From assembly GCA_943787595.1 (NCBI GenBank), contig CALSNA010000002.1, positions 374,467-438,466 on the forward strand: a stretch of DNA of 64,000 bases, written 5' to 3'. The translations under genes were made by a program, and so were the position numbers. Below the pieces are notes generated by a model. That model was not told the origin of the DNA. It searched no databases and was given only the letters and a program-made list of their open reading frames with translations. Of the stretch, positions 44,478 to 52,917 are shown in pieces; the first letter of the stretch is position 1, and each line of letters opens with the position of its first letter. The stretch is from an uncultured Pseudomonadales bacterium. GTDB lineage: Bacteria; Pseudomonadota; Gammaproteobacteria; Pseudomonadales; Balneatricaceae.

Positions 44478-45377
44478 AATTGTATAGCCAAACAACCATA
44501 AACTGGCATAATTCTGAAAAGACTGGTTAACAGAGCATTGTGTTTCCCACCGAGGGAATTAAGCCGCAGCCCATTTACGCTTGGCAGGCTTTAAATCTGG
44601 GCTATTAAGGTGACAGGCATTGCACAACACAACCGTGACTTTCTATCATCTCAATCATATCCACACACTTGTGGATATTGGCGTTAGTCATAATAATCAA
44701 CCGCTTCCATTTCAATTCTAGCCAAAAATATAATCCAAACCATGTATAAAAAACATCGCCATTCATCGAATAATTGCCCAAAGGTACCGTTAAAAACGGC
44801 AGAATCAATGATTGCTCCAGTGGTATTAATGCACCCTTTGGAAAGCCAGTGGTGAGTGCCAAAACAGCGTGGTCACGGTTTTGAATAACCGTGATGTAAA
44901 TGGGATATACTGAGCAAAACCGCTTTCATCCAGGTCAGCAACCAGTTTTCCCTTCTGTTCATAGACCGTGATTTTTCCCTGAAACCAGGCTCCTGGCCGA
45001 TCTTTTTTCCAGTTCAAACATCCTTGATCTTTTCTTGTGATGGGGGCGTGATTTGATTCGTTATCGCTCACGCGATAATGAGCGAATGGGTATATGGAAA
45101 CGGGAGAACATCTGTTCAAACGTGAGCCCCTCATCACCTTTTAATTTAACGACATGTTCTCTGAATTTACGTTAATAAGCCATTTCAGAATTATGACATG
45201 CATTAATTATTTAGCTATATATTCAAGCAACACCAAAATATTTGCTTATGGTCGCGTATAACTAAAGTATAACCAGTTTGTGGTTTTGATAAAAACAAAC
45301 ACCTAAACTGCTGTAGTTGGTCTACTCTTCTGATAATATGTGTTTCTATTGAAAAGAATCTACGTAACTAACTTACA
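44478..45377. other. 900-base gap, contains a decayed hypothetical gene
   Basis: Between argC and hemH no intact gene is seen. Minus-strand fragments (44545-45137) join into a broken frame described separately. The right part from 45140 to 45377 is AT-rich and holds the hemH promoter. Confidence 0.4.
44545..45137 (-). pseudogene. decayed hypothetical gene
   Basis: Two overlapping minus-strand frames (45137-44826 and 44862-44605) look like one protein split by a shift near 44850, with a further shift before a basic end reading NSPDLKPAKRKWAAA. A conserved-looking LVADLDESGFAQYIPF segment is in the first part. I do not recognise the family. The basic end with cysteines just before it resembles a transposase or zinc-binding terminus, but that is a guess. 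Confidence 0.3.
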
Positions 45378-46391
45378 TTGACTAAATATTCTGGACTTAC
45401 AAAGCAACAGGGCCACAGTGGGCGCAACAAAACTGCGGTGTTGCTAGTTAATTTAGGCACACCTGAAGCGCCGACAACACAGGCAGTGCGCCGTTATCTC
45501 AGGGAGTTTCTTTCCGACCCACGTGTGATTGAGATCCCTTGGTTGTTATGGAAGATAATATTACACGGCATTATCTTACGCATCCGCCCTGCTAAATCCG
45601 CTGCCTTATACAAGAAAGTATGGCGTGATACTGGTTCACCTCTGTTGCATATCAGTCTGCAACAGACAAACAAATTAGACAAATTACTGCAAGCACAAGG
45701 CTATAATGTAAATGTTAATCTGGCAATGCGCTACGGTAATCAGTCGATCGCTAGCGTAATGCAGAAAATACATAGGCAAGGGGTAGATAAAGTTATTGTC
45801 TTACCATTATACCCCCAGTATGCTGCACCCACCACGGGTTCGGTATTTGACGCGTTAGCGACTGAATTGATGCGCTGGCGTTACCTACCTTCGGTACACT
45901 TCATTCATACCTACCATCAACATCCAGTCTTTATTGAAACGCTGGCAGCCTCCATTCAGGACTACTTTGAAGCATATGGCAAACCACAGCGTTTGATATT
46001 GTCCTATCATGGTATGCCACAGCGTAACCTGCACCTTGGTGACCCCTATTACTGTTTTTGTATGCAGACTACCCAATCTGTTGTTGCTAAACTCGGTCTG
46101 AAGGAAGATGAATATATGTCCACCTTCCAGTCACGTTTTGGCAAGGCTGCCTGGTTGCAGCCTTATACGGATGTCACTATGGCTGCACTACCGGACCAAG
46201 GAGTCAAGCATGTTGCCCTAGTGTGTCCAGCCTTTAGTGCGGATTGCCTGGAGACGCTGGAAGAGATCGAAGGAGAAAATCGTGAAATCTTTATGAACGC
46301 TGGTGGAATATCTTTCCATTACATTCCAGCTCTGAATGATAATGACCAACATATTAAGATGATGGCAGATTTGGTAAAACCTTACTTCTAA
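45378..46391 (+). CDS. hemH: ferrochelatase
   Basis: Inserts Fe2+ into protoporphyrin IX, 337 residues, peripheral on the inner membrane. VLLVNLGTPEAP, the LPLYPQYAAPTTGSVFD motif, the SYHGMPQR segment carrying the catalytic His, and CPAFSADCLETLEEI are all present. The first in-frame start is a TTG at 45378 with no clear Shine-Dalgarno; no earlier ATG fits. It ends about 35 bases before the tRNA fragment that marks the prophage edge. Confidence 0.92.
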   Translation: MTKYSGLTKQQGHSGRNKTAVLLVNLGTPEAPTTQAVRRYLREFLSDPRVIEIPWLLWKIILHGIILRIRPAKSAALYKKVWRDTGSPLLHISLQQTNKLDKLLQAQGYNVNVNLAMRYGNQSIASVMQKIHRQGVDKVIVLPLYPQYAAPTTGSVFDALATELMRWRYLPSVHFIHTYHQHPVFIETLAASIQDYFEAYGKPQRLILSYHGMPQRNLHLGDPYYCFCMQTTQSVVAKLGLKEDEYMSTFQSRFGKAAWLQPYTDVTMAALPDQGVKHVALVCPAFSADCLETLEEIEGENREIFMNAGGISFHYIPALNDNDQHIKMMADLVKPYF

Positions 46392-46424
46392 TTGCCTTAT
46401 GGCACTTAATGCAAGACTGTTGAA

Positions 46425-46474
46425 TAGGACTATCAATCCTTTGACCCTTGGTTCAAATCCTAGCAGGCCCACCA
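46425..46474 (+). other. 3' half of a tRNA gene, probable attachment site
   Basis: The sequence holds an anticodon-stem-like AGGA..TCCT with a seven-base CTATCAA loop, a T arm with GGTTCAAATCC, a 3' acceptor strand CAGGCCC and an encoded ACCA. The 5' half (matching GGGCCTG and a D arm) is not found upstream. It lies beside an integrase reading toward it, so it is probably an att site left by insertion at a tRNA 3' end. The element's other end was not found in this window. Confidence 0.55.
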
Positions 46475-46568
46475 TTTTTACTATAAAAATCAATATTTTG
46501 AAAAAATGCTATTTTTAATTACTTAGTTTCCCGAATATTTTTCCGAATATACAGTAGTCTTAATTACT

Positions 46569-46790
46569 TCAGTTTGGTACTGCATCAGAGAGCCTTATTC
46601 CGGGTTTTTCATCCCCTTCCACTGTACTGCCTATCTTCCTTTGCTGGATTATAAGCCAGTCAGTAAAGTCCTTAAAATCATCCCTGGACATGCCTGAAGG
46701 CCACTGCATAGAAGCCTGTCCTTCAGACAATGTAAATATATCTTGTAATGTGACTGTATCTTTTTGCACGGCTGTCCTCACTCCACTCAT
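46569..46790 (-). CDS. hypothetical small protein downstream of integrase
   Basis: 73-residue soluble protein just after the integrase in the same direction (15-base gap). The C-terminal half has MQWPSGMSRDDFKDFTDWLIIQQRKI, an amphipathic helix pattern seen in small antitoxin- or repressor-like phage proteins, but I cannot name a family. It may be real and part of the integration module, or decayed. Confidence 0.4.
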   Translation of the reverse strand: MSGVRTAVQKDTVTLQDIFTLSEGQASMQWPSGMSRDDFKDFTDWLIIQQRKIGSTVEGDEKPGIRLSDAVPN

Positions 46791-46805
46791 GATTTATGCT
46801 CCCCA

Positions 46806-47804
46806 TCATTCATTGGTTTCAACAACCTCAGGTAGCCGGTTATAGGTATTGACCTGAGCTAGGGTTGTGTGGCCGGAAAACTCGCGCTTATCCCCTTTTT
46901 TATGATCAGTGATTGCCTTGGCCTTGATATCGTGGAACGTAAAATCGAACCGCATATTGGGGTTGGCTTCCCGGGCTTTTGCTTTTGCCTGGGCGTACCA
47001 TTTGCGTAACCGGTCAGCCGATAGTCGCCCGCTCCGACATGAGAAAACCCATGTCGCTGATTTGATGCCCCCTTGTTGATCCAGTGCCCTATTGACATCC
47101 TGACATAAGCGATGTGTCCACGCTTTTATTTGTTCCTTACCAGTTTTGCTCTGCTTAATATAGATACCTTCTTCACGCAAATCCGGGCGATGCAACTGCA
47201 ACATGTCGCCCTGTCGGGCTGCACAACAAAAACTGATCTCCATAGCCGCCTGCAGCAAGAGTTTTGCCTGCGCCAGTACAGCATCGTACTCGGCATCCGT
47301 GATATACCGGGTGCGAGGCTTCTCGGTAAACTTGTTAACTTTTTTGCATGGGTTGTCCGTGATGTCTACTCTCCGCTGTATCCCCCAGAAAAACACCTTT
47401 GACATGAACGAATGCTCTCGATTAGCGCCAGTTTCAGATTTTGTCCCTCGCATATCCATATACTTGCGGATATCTACAGGGGTGATGTGGTTGCGGCGTA
47501 CCTTGCCAAAAACCGGCAACACAATCCGGGAATAACTCTCATAGTCTCGCTGCGTTCGTGGTGATAATTTTCGATGTTCAGGCGATGCCAGGTACTCCAT
47601 CACCAGCTGCTCGAATGAGCCTGATACCATCTCCCGTTTTTTAACCGCCTCCTGGTAACGACGAATCACCTGAGCCTTACTGGCTGTCTTGTCGGCCAGC
47701 CGGATACAGCCCCCACAGCGGGGGCGAAACTCAAACGCAGACCGGCCCTCGTATACCTGCGGCGGTAACCAGTTATCTTTTGTTGTCTTGCGTCTACGAC
47801 CCAT
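46806..47804 (-). CDS. int: phage tyrosine recombinase (integrase)
   Basis: 332 residues, an lambda-Int-like enzyme mediating site-specific integration. A zinc-like or DNA-arm region with CGGC is at the N-terminus, then a SAM-like core-binding domain (LVMEYLASPEHRKLSPRTQRDYESY). The catalytic set is present: first Arg in CCAARQGDML, HDIKAKAIT (HxxK), FSGHTT and Tyr at 321 in VNTYNR. It reads toward the tRNA fragment at 46425 and is preceded by a DUF4224 gene, a frequent partner. Confidence 0.9.
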   Translation of the reverse strand: MGRRRKTTKDNWLPPQVYEGRSAFEFRPRCGGCIRLADKTASKAQVIRRYQEAVKKREMVSGSFEQLVMEYLASPEHRKLSPRTQRDYESYSRIVLPVFGKVRRNHITPVDIRKYMDMRGTKSETGANREHSFMSKVFFWGIQRRVDITDNPCKKVNKFTEKPRTRYITDAEYDAVLAQAKLLLQAAMEISFCCAARQGDMLQLHRPDLREEGIYIKQSKTGKEQIKAWTHRLCQDVNRALDQQGGIKSATWVFSCRSGRLSADRLRKWYAQAKAKAREANPNMRFDFTFHDIKAKAITDHKKGDKREFSGHTTLAQVNTYNRLPEVVETNE

Positions 47805-47809
47805 AGTGA

Positions 47810-48052
47810 TCAGGTTTGCAGTGAGGTGAAGTCGGGACCAATATCGCGGGCTGAAGGGTTTGGATCCGTCAACCGACGTGAATTACCTAGGTGTTTATAA
47901 TGGTACCAGCTAAGCGAAGGTCGCCCATCGCATTTGCGCTGGATAAAAAATACTCCAGCTTCCTTCAAAACAGCGCACTGCCTTTTAGGCTGTTTACAGC
48001 CGGTAATTCTTTCCAGCATATCATCTGGTATTAAATCATTATCGTGAGACAT
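47810..48052 (-). CDS. DUF4224 protein, small regulator beside integrase
   Basis: 80 residues, starts LIPDDMLERITGCKQPKRQCAVLKEAGVFFIQRKCDGRPSLSW, matching the DUF4224 pattern (LTxxELxxLTGxxxPxxQxxxLxxxGxxFxxRxDGRPxV). DUF4224 genes lie immediately upstream of phage integrases and are thought to be excisionase-like or regulatory, not proven. The stop is five bases from the int start. Confidence 0.75.
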   Translation of the reverse strand: MSHDNDLIPDDMLERITGCKQPKRQCAVLKEAGVFFIQRKCDGRPSLSWYHYKHLGNSRRLTDPNPSARDIGPDFTSLQT

Positions 48053-48094
48053 AACACCCCTGCCCCTTTAATCAAATATTCGTTAAACGGCCTT

Positions 48095-48907
48095 TTAACT
48101 GGTGGCCAGGGTATGATCTCTGGGTACGCTAAACCCAGCTGCATGTTTATGACCGCCACCACCATACTGCTGGGCAATCCAGCTAACATCCATACCCTCT
48201 GCATCAGACCTTAAGCCAAAAATCCTGACCGCGGAGGTATCCCAATAACACGCGGCAAACAGTTCGCCTTGCGCCATAATGTGCGCTGCCTCAGACGTTA
48301 GCGTATACGGCAGGTTGGCGACAGGTACGCTAAACTTGCCAATTAACATGCGTCGGGCTGTTAGTTTTAACAGTTCGCCAACATCCTTGTGCTGTTTACG
48401 CTCTATAGCTACACCATCTCTCTCCAGCTGGCTGCAATCATCTGAATCCAAAAAAGTACTCCAGAGATCGAATTCATACGGCCATGAGAATAGTGCTGCG
48501 ATTATTTCTCGGGTCCCCTTGAGCTTAAACCGCCATAAGTCACGGTCCTGGACATGTTGCACAATCTTTGGTGCAGTAGTATTTGGGAAATAGTGGTTCC
48601 ATGTCATCATGGCCCCACTTCGATCCATGTCAAAATGCGCAGTCACATTATCCGGTAGATCATGGAGTTCAGCTTCTGCACTCTTGTGGTGGTCTAATAT
48701 CAATATACTTGCTGCTGTTTTCGCCATACCCAGAAGAATGTCCCGCTTGTAGGAGAAATCCACCAGGATAACGTGCAAACCTGCAACAACAGGGGGTGCC
48801 TCACCATGCATGCCGTGGTGAAAGGAACAGTTGGGGATTGCACGCCGGACAATAACTGCCGCCATGAATCCGTCTGAACAGTGGCCGTGATAAATACATA
48901 AATACAT
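48095..48907 (-). CDS. DHH-family phosphoesterase
   Basis: RecJ/nanoRNase-type phosphoesterase. The metal-binding motifs are visible: HGHCSDGF, DFSYK, LDHHKS, QDRDLW and the DHHA1-type GGGGHKHAAGF at the end. An SD-like GGGAGG ends seven bases before ATG 48907, so I prefer that start to the ATG at 48922. About 270 residues. It may degrade short oligonucleotides or cyclic dinucleotide products. In this element it lies between the helicase and integrase. Confidence 0.8.
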   Translation of the reverse strand: MYLCIYHGHCSDGFMAAVIVRRAIPNCSFHHGMHGEAPPVVAGLHVILVDFSYKRDILLGMAKTAASILILDHHKSAEAELHDLPDNVTAHFDMDRSGAMMTWNHYFPNTTAPKIVQHVQDRDLWRFKLKGTREIIAALFSWPYEFDLWSTFLDSDDCSQLERDGVAIERKQHKDVGELLKLTARRMLIGKFSVPVANLPYTLTSEAAHIMAQGELFAACYWDTSAVRIFGLRSDAEGMDVSWIAQQYGGGGHKHAAGFSVPRDHTLATS

Positions 48908-48921
48908 GGTTAATCCTCCCA

Positions 48922-50153
48922 TTAATGTTTTGAATATCCCCGGCGCTTCATGGCTGCCAGCAGGATATCCTGTACCTCGCGTTTGGTTTCCAGCCGTTCC
49001 CGGATCATCTCGTCGACAGTTGCCCGGGCTAAAATGTAATGAATGAATACAGGCCGGTCATGCCCCGCCTGCTTTTGTCGTACCGGGCCGATGCGCTCGA
49101 CCATCTGGTCGTGCTCTTCCAGATTCCAGCCCAGACCAAAGAACACCAGAATATTGCCCCCGTCCTGCATGTTGAGGCCGTGACCGGCGCTGGCAGGGTG
49201 TGCAACCAGTACCTGTATCCGGCCAGCATTCCAGTCGGCAAGCGTCTGCGGGTTTTTGTCCAGTACCCGTGCCTGCCTGAAGTTGCGCAGGATCCGTTCA
49301 CGGTCACTGATAAACTGGTAGGCTACCAGTACCGGGGCATCTGCTGACTGGATGATTTCATCAAGCACCTGCAGCTTCACGTCATGCACTTCAAATCAGT
49401 TATTGTCCTCAGTATAGGCCGCACCGTTGGTCAGCTGCCGGCACTTATTGGTTCTTGCAGCGGCATTGAGTGCTTCAAGTTCAGTGTCATTACTAAGCAC
49501 TGTAAACATGTGCTTTTCCATTTCCCGGTAGGTTTTCCGGGCTTTGGCAGGCAGCTCAACCAGAATGAAATTCACAATCGGCTTGTCCAGATCAAACCAG
49601 TCCCCGGGACGAATGGTCAGACAGAGATCCTTTAGCCTTGCCTGTATCTGTGCTTGTGCATATGGACGTGCTATATGGCCATAGCCATTGGGGTGTGGTT
49701 CAAACCAGCGATACTTAAACGCGTTAAAGGTGCGGCCCAGGCGCTCACCAAAATCAAGAAACCAGGTCTGACCCCACAGGTCGGTCAGGCCGTTCGGGGA
49801 AGGCGTGCCAGTCAGGTTAATCCAGTAACGGGTTCGACGGGCTATCTTGGCCAGTGCAGCCGCCCGTACACCACCCCTGCGCAACCGGAAACCCTTGAGC
49901 CTGGTTGCTTCATCGGCCACCACCATCCGGAAGGGCCATTGATTATCGAGGTACTCCATCAACCAGGGGATCTGTTCATAGTGGATAGTAAACAACGCCA
50001 CATCACGCTGAAGAGCCGCCTGTCGCTGCTCCAGATTACCGACGATGGGCACAACCTCCATACCAGACAATTGATCCCACTTCCGGGCTTCCTGAGGCCA
50101 GGTGCTGGTGGCAACCCGCAGCGGATCCAGCACCAGCGCTGGGCCAATAACAC
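48922..50153 (-). pseudogene. SF2/SNF2-like DNA helicase, truncated and interrupted
   Basis: Reading from about 50150, the frame continues ALVLDPLRVATSTWPQEARKWD (motif Ia), VADEATRLKG (motif II), LTGTPSPNG (motif III) and then NN; a TGA at 49396-49398 interrupts it. The same frame resumes FEVHDVKLQVLDEI, then helicase motif V-VI region, ending 48922. The N-terminus with the Walker A motif is missing: the VRR-NUC stop falls just before the first recognisable helicase residues, so a deletion has joined the two genes. Two separate lesions indicate no activity. Confidence 0.85.
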
Positions 50154-50171
50154 CTACGGATTGCAGCGTAT

Positions 50172-50432
50172 CTATGCATCCACACTGGCTTTGCTATCAA
50201 TGATCTGAACCGGGCTACCCTTTGCAGCAAACCGTTGATGTTCACGACGCTGGCCCAGTGTGGGTTTTCTGCCCGGAGCCTTTAACTCGACAAAGCGCAT
50301 CAGGCCACCGGGCCAGAGAATCATGCGATCCGGCACATGGCTTCGACCCGGACTGGTGAACTTGATGGGTTCACCACCCGATGCTCTAACCTGTGCTACA
50401 AAATACGACTCGATGTCAGCTTCACAGGTCAT
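50172..50432 (-). CDS. VRR-NUC domain nuclease
   Basis: 86-residue PD-(D/E)XK-type nuclease with the full motif VPDRMI...RFVELKAPGRKPTLGQ..EH: Asp, Glu-x-Lys and the Gln/His flank. Stand-alone VRR-NUC proteins are Holliday-junction-like resolvases in phages, usually paired with the adjacent helicase gene. Its start overlaps the preceding PIN-like gene stop as ATGA. The C-terminus may have been shortened by the deletion that removed the helicase start. Confidence 0.85.
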   Translation of the reverse strand: MTCEADIESYFVAQVRASGGEPIKFTSPGRSHVPDRMILWPGGLMRFVELKAPGRKPTLGQRREHQRFAAKGSPVQIIDSKASVDA

Positions 50433-50806
50433 GTTATAGGCTCTCCATTAAGTTTTTCCAGGTGTGCAGATTCCATCCTGATCTGTGCACAGACGCGCCT
50501 GCGTGCTTGCAGGTAATGAACCAAAGGCGTGAAACCCTTGTCATTGCTGATCACTTCGAACACCACCGCAGACAGTGTTGCATGATCCAGCAGGCCCAGA
50601 TAATAGGCCAGATGAAAATCCAGATTGTTCCCTTGACGTTTCTCAATCTTGACAACGGTGAGTTGTAGGGGATGGAGGTAGTGGACATTGCAATCAATTT
50701 TATGCTGGCATGCGCCAACAAAAAGTACGATGCGGGCGTAGCGCGACAGGTCCAGTTTGGACAGTCGTCCTACACCTTCATAGTCCACAAATGCATAGAT
50801 GAGCAT
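50429..50806 (-). CDS. PIN-like (NYN-type) domain protein
   Basis: About 125 residues from ATG 50806 (a longer frame starts at 50857). It has IYAFVDYEGVG at the start, IEKRQGNNLDFHLAYYLGLL in the middle and VISNDKGFTPLVHYL near the end, the DxE, NxxD and S-x-DKGF pattern of a PIN/NYN-like ribonuclease fold. These proteins are a diffuse family of prophage or chromosomal accessory genes with unproven role; possible RNase. It sits in the middle of the replication block. Confidence 0.6.
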   Translation of the reverse strand: MLIYAFVDYEGVGRLSKLDLSRYARIVLFVGACQHKIDCNVHYLHPLQLTVVKIEKRQGNNLDFHLAYYLGLLDHATLSAVVFEVISNDKGFTPLVHYLQARRRVCAQIRMESAHLEKLNGEPIT

Positions 50807-50901
50807 GATGGCGATCTCTTGTGATAGTTGAGATCCACCACCGTTGCTGCTAAACAAGAGGGTGGCAGACTATACAGAGTTAGCAGTACCGTCACAAGAG
50901 A

Positions 50902-50925
50902 ACCGGCGCTCCGGGAAAGCCGGTT
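50902..50925. repeat. GC-rich inverted repeat upstream of small membrane gene
   Basis: ACCGGC at 50902-50907 pairs with GCCGGT at 50919-50924, extended by flanking A/T, and a second ACCGGT lies at 50930-50935. It is probably a regulatory site for the plus-strand gene at 50992 or a terminator-like stem between the opposed transcripts. Confidence 0.35.
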
Positions 50926-50991
50926 GTCAACCGGTAGTGCGTATTCTTTTTCCAGCTTTGTGGTAGACTGCGCCCAAAGGAGATAACCCCC

Positions 50992-51273
50992 ATGGCTAAA
51001 GTCAAAGATGATGATTTAAAACAGGCCACCCTGAAGGATATCAAAGCCCTCCAGATGGATATTGAACAGCTGGGATACAAATCCCAGCAGGATGATGAAC
51101 GCCAGGGAAACAGCATGAGGCAGGATGTCAAAAGTCTCGAAGCCTCCACCAGGCTCAATATTGAACGTCTGGAAAACCGGATCGATAGTCTGGAACACCG
51201 CACAGCCATCCAGCTAGGTGCCCTGATGGCCGCGGGTATAGCAGTTGTAGTCGTGGCTGTAGCAGTGTTGTAA
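50992..51273 (+). CDS. coiled-coil protein with C-terminal membrane helix
   Basis: 93 residues. An acidic/basic heptad-rich region (residues about 8-70, SLEASTRLNIERLENRIDSLEHR) is followed by a single C-terminal hydrophobic helix (LGALMAAGIAVVVVAVAVL). It has a strong Shine-Dalgarno (AAGGAG nine bases upstream). It is the only plus-strand gene inside the leftward block, ending ten bases from the polymerase stop. The shape resembles small tail-anchored holin-like or toxin-like phage proteins; no family identified. Confidence 0.6.
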   Translation: MAKVKDDDLKQATLKDIKALQMDIEQLGYKSQQDDERQGNSMRQDVKSLEASTRLNIERLENRIDSLEHRTAIQLGALMAAGIAVVVVAVAVL

Positions 51274-51282
51274 ACCATCGTT

Positions 51283-52788
51283 CTAGTCCTTGCGATACCG
51301 TTGCGCCTCAAAACCATCTGCTGCCAGAGGCAGACCCGCCGCCCAGGGAGGACTGGTCGCCAGAATCAGGCTGAGATCCCCCTCACTATAGTCCGCTGTA
51401 TCGGGCGCTTCGGTCACCAGCTCATCATGGACCGACAGTACAATCCGGTAACCGGCCTGCTCCACGGCAGGCATGGCGTCGGTCAGCACATCCCGTCCCA
51501 GTGACTGGCAGAGGTTCTCCACCAGCTTCCCACCATAGGTACCAATCCGCTCCCAGCGAGGCGCACCGTGACGCTTTTCAATGCCCATATAGGACAGATT
51601 ATCTCCGTCCATCTTTGGATCGAAGTAGGCCATGAACCGGTTTGAAGGCATACCAACCAACAGCCAGGGGTGGCCTGAGTGTTTGACAAACTTGAACCTG
51701 AGCCTGGGCCCTGCTGCAACAACCTGATCGGGATTGCGTAGTGCCTGATATGCGGCCTTCTGACAACTGTGCCACAGTGCAACGGTTGCAGGATGACGGT
51801 CACGCCAAGCCAGTTTGATGGCTTCACTGGCCAACCAGGCTTCCTGATTGATGTCGTTCTCAAAGCCCCATTTACTGTAATTCTGGTGGGCCCGGGCGAT
51901 AAAACAGGCGTCCAGCATGCTCTGGATAGTGGGCCAGTAATCAACCATGTTGACCTGATAACTGTTGCTGAATTGCTGGAAGGCACCCACACCCCCCTGA
52001 TAACCCAGAGCCAGTTCAGGCACCTTGTCGAATACATTGCGCTGGGTTTTGGTAATCGCCTTCGGTGGGATACCCAGAATACTGCTGGCGGTAATCCGGC
52101 AGGGATCATCTCCCTCACCCTGATCAAAAGCCTTGAAGGTGGTCAGCTCCCCATCCGCCAAAAAGCCCCGGACATTGATGTGCCGATCCAGGTGCCACAG
52201 GGCAATCTCCTGATCCCCCCAGTTCCAGGTGGGCATCCGTGAAACTGCTTCGCGCATGGCCGCAACATCCTGCCGGGCATATTCGCAAAATTGCTTCCAT
52301 TCATCCGGATGGGATTCATGGCTGTACCGTTGTGCCTTGTGGTTTGAGGATGCCGGACGACAGAACCGCTGTATTAATGCCTTGCCTTCCTTCAGCTTGC
52401 CCTGATCCTCACGCAACCCCAGCACCGGACACAGTTGGGACAGGGCTGCGGGTAGCGCATGCGCCTGAGCCTGGGCCATGCTGCAGCGCCACTGGGATAT
52501 GGGAATATCCAGATCCAGCGCTTCCCTGAGCACCGCCCGGTCAAACATGGCGTGATGAGCGATGACCACCGTGTGGGGATCGGTGATCGTTTTGGATAGC
52601 TTCTGGTTCTGCTGAATCTGCCGATAGTTAAATGGTGATGTTGTCTGCGTAAAATCAACCACCTGAACCGGACCCCTGTCAATGGCCAAGGCCAGCAGCA
52701 ACACCCCTGCCGTTTCCGCATAGGCATACGTCCCCACGCTAATATCGCGGGTATTGTAGGTTTCCAGGTCGAGCCATAGCGTGGCCAT
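51283..52788 (-). CDS. phage family A DNA polymerase, internally deleted
   Basis: 501 residues, against roughly 650-750 for this phage family. The N-terminal proofreading exonuclease has LDLET (D7/E9), HHAMFDR and YARQDVAAM. The polymerase part has NVFDKVPELALGYQGG (motif B, fingers) and SVHDELV (motif C, catalytic Asp 455). Between residues 213 and 216 the sequence jumps from the exonuclease end (RGFLADGEL) to TTFKAF, just before motif B. Motif A, with the catalytic Asp of DYSQIE, is missing, so DNA synthesis should be lost. Reading frame is preserved through the deletion. Confidence 0.8.
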   Translation of the reverse strand: MATLWLDLETYNTRDISVGTYAYAETAGVLLLALAIDRGPVQVVDFTQTTSPFNYRQIQQNQKLSKTITDPHTVVIAHHAMFDRAVLREALDLDIPISQWRCSMAQAQAHALPAALSQLCPVLGLREDQGKLKEGKALIQRFCRPASSNHKAQRYSHESHPDEWKQFCEYARQDVAAMREAVSRMPTWNWGDQEIALWHLDRHINVRGFLADGELTTFKAFDQGEGDDPCRITASSILGIPPKAITKTQRNVFDKVPELALGYQGGVGAFQQFSNSYQVNMVDYWPTIQSMLDACFIARAHQNYSKWGFENDINQEAWLASEAIKLAWRDRHPATVALWHSCQKAAYQALRNPDQVVAAGPRLRFKFVKHSGHPWLLVGMPSNRFMAYFDPKMDGDNLSYMGIEKRHGAPRWERIGTYGGKLVENLCQSLGRDVLTDAMPAVEQAGYRIVLSVHDELVTEAPDTADYSEGDLSLILATSPPWAAGLPLAADGFEAQRYRKD

Positions 52789-52917
52789 GCATTGGCGCCC
52801 TGATTCGTGAATGAAGTTGGGATGTAATAAAAGGGACCCTGTCCGCGGTCAGGGAATATGTCCACTGACAGAGTCAAGTGGCGCACTCCCTTGCGCCCTG
52901 CCAAATCTCACCAGGCG

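Noticed and set aside
46395-46474. Complete tRNA gene
   Set aside because: No 5' acceptor strand complementary to CAGGCCC and no D arm at the right distance.
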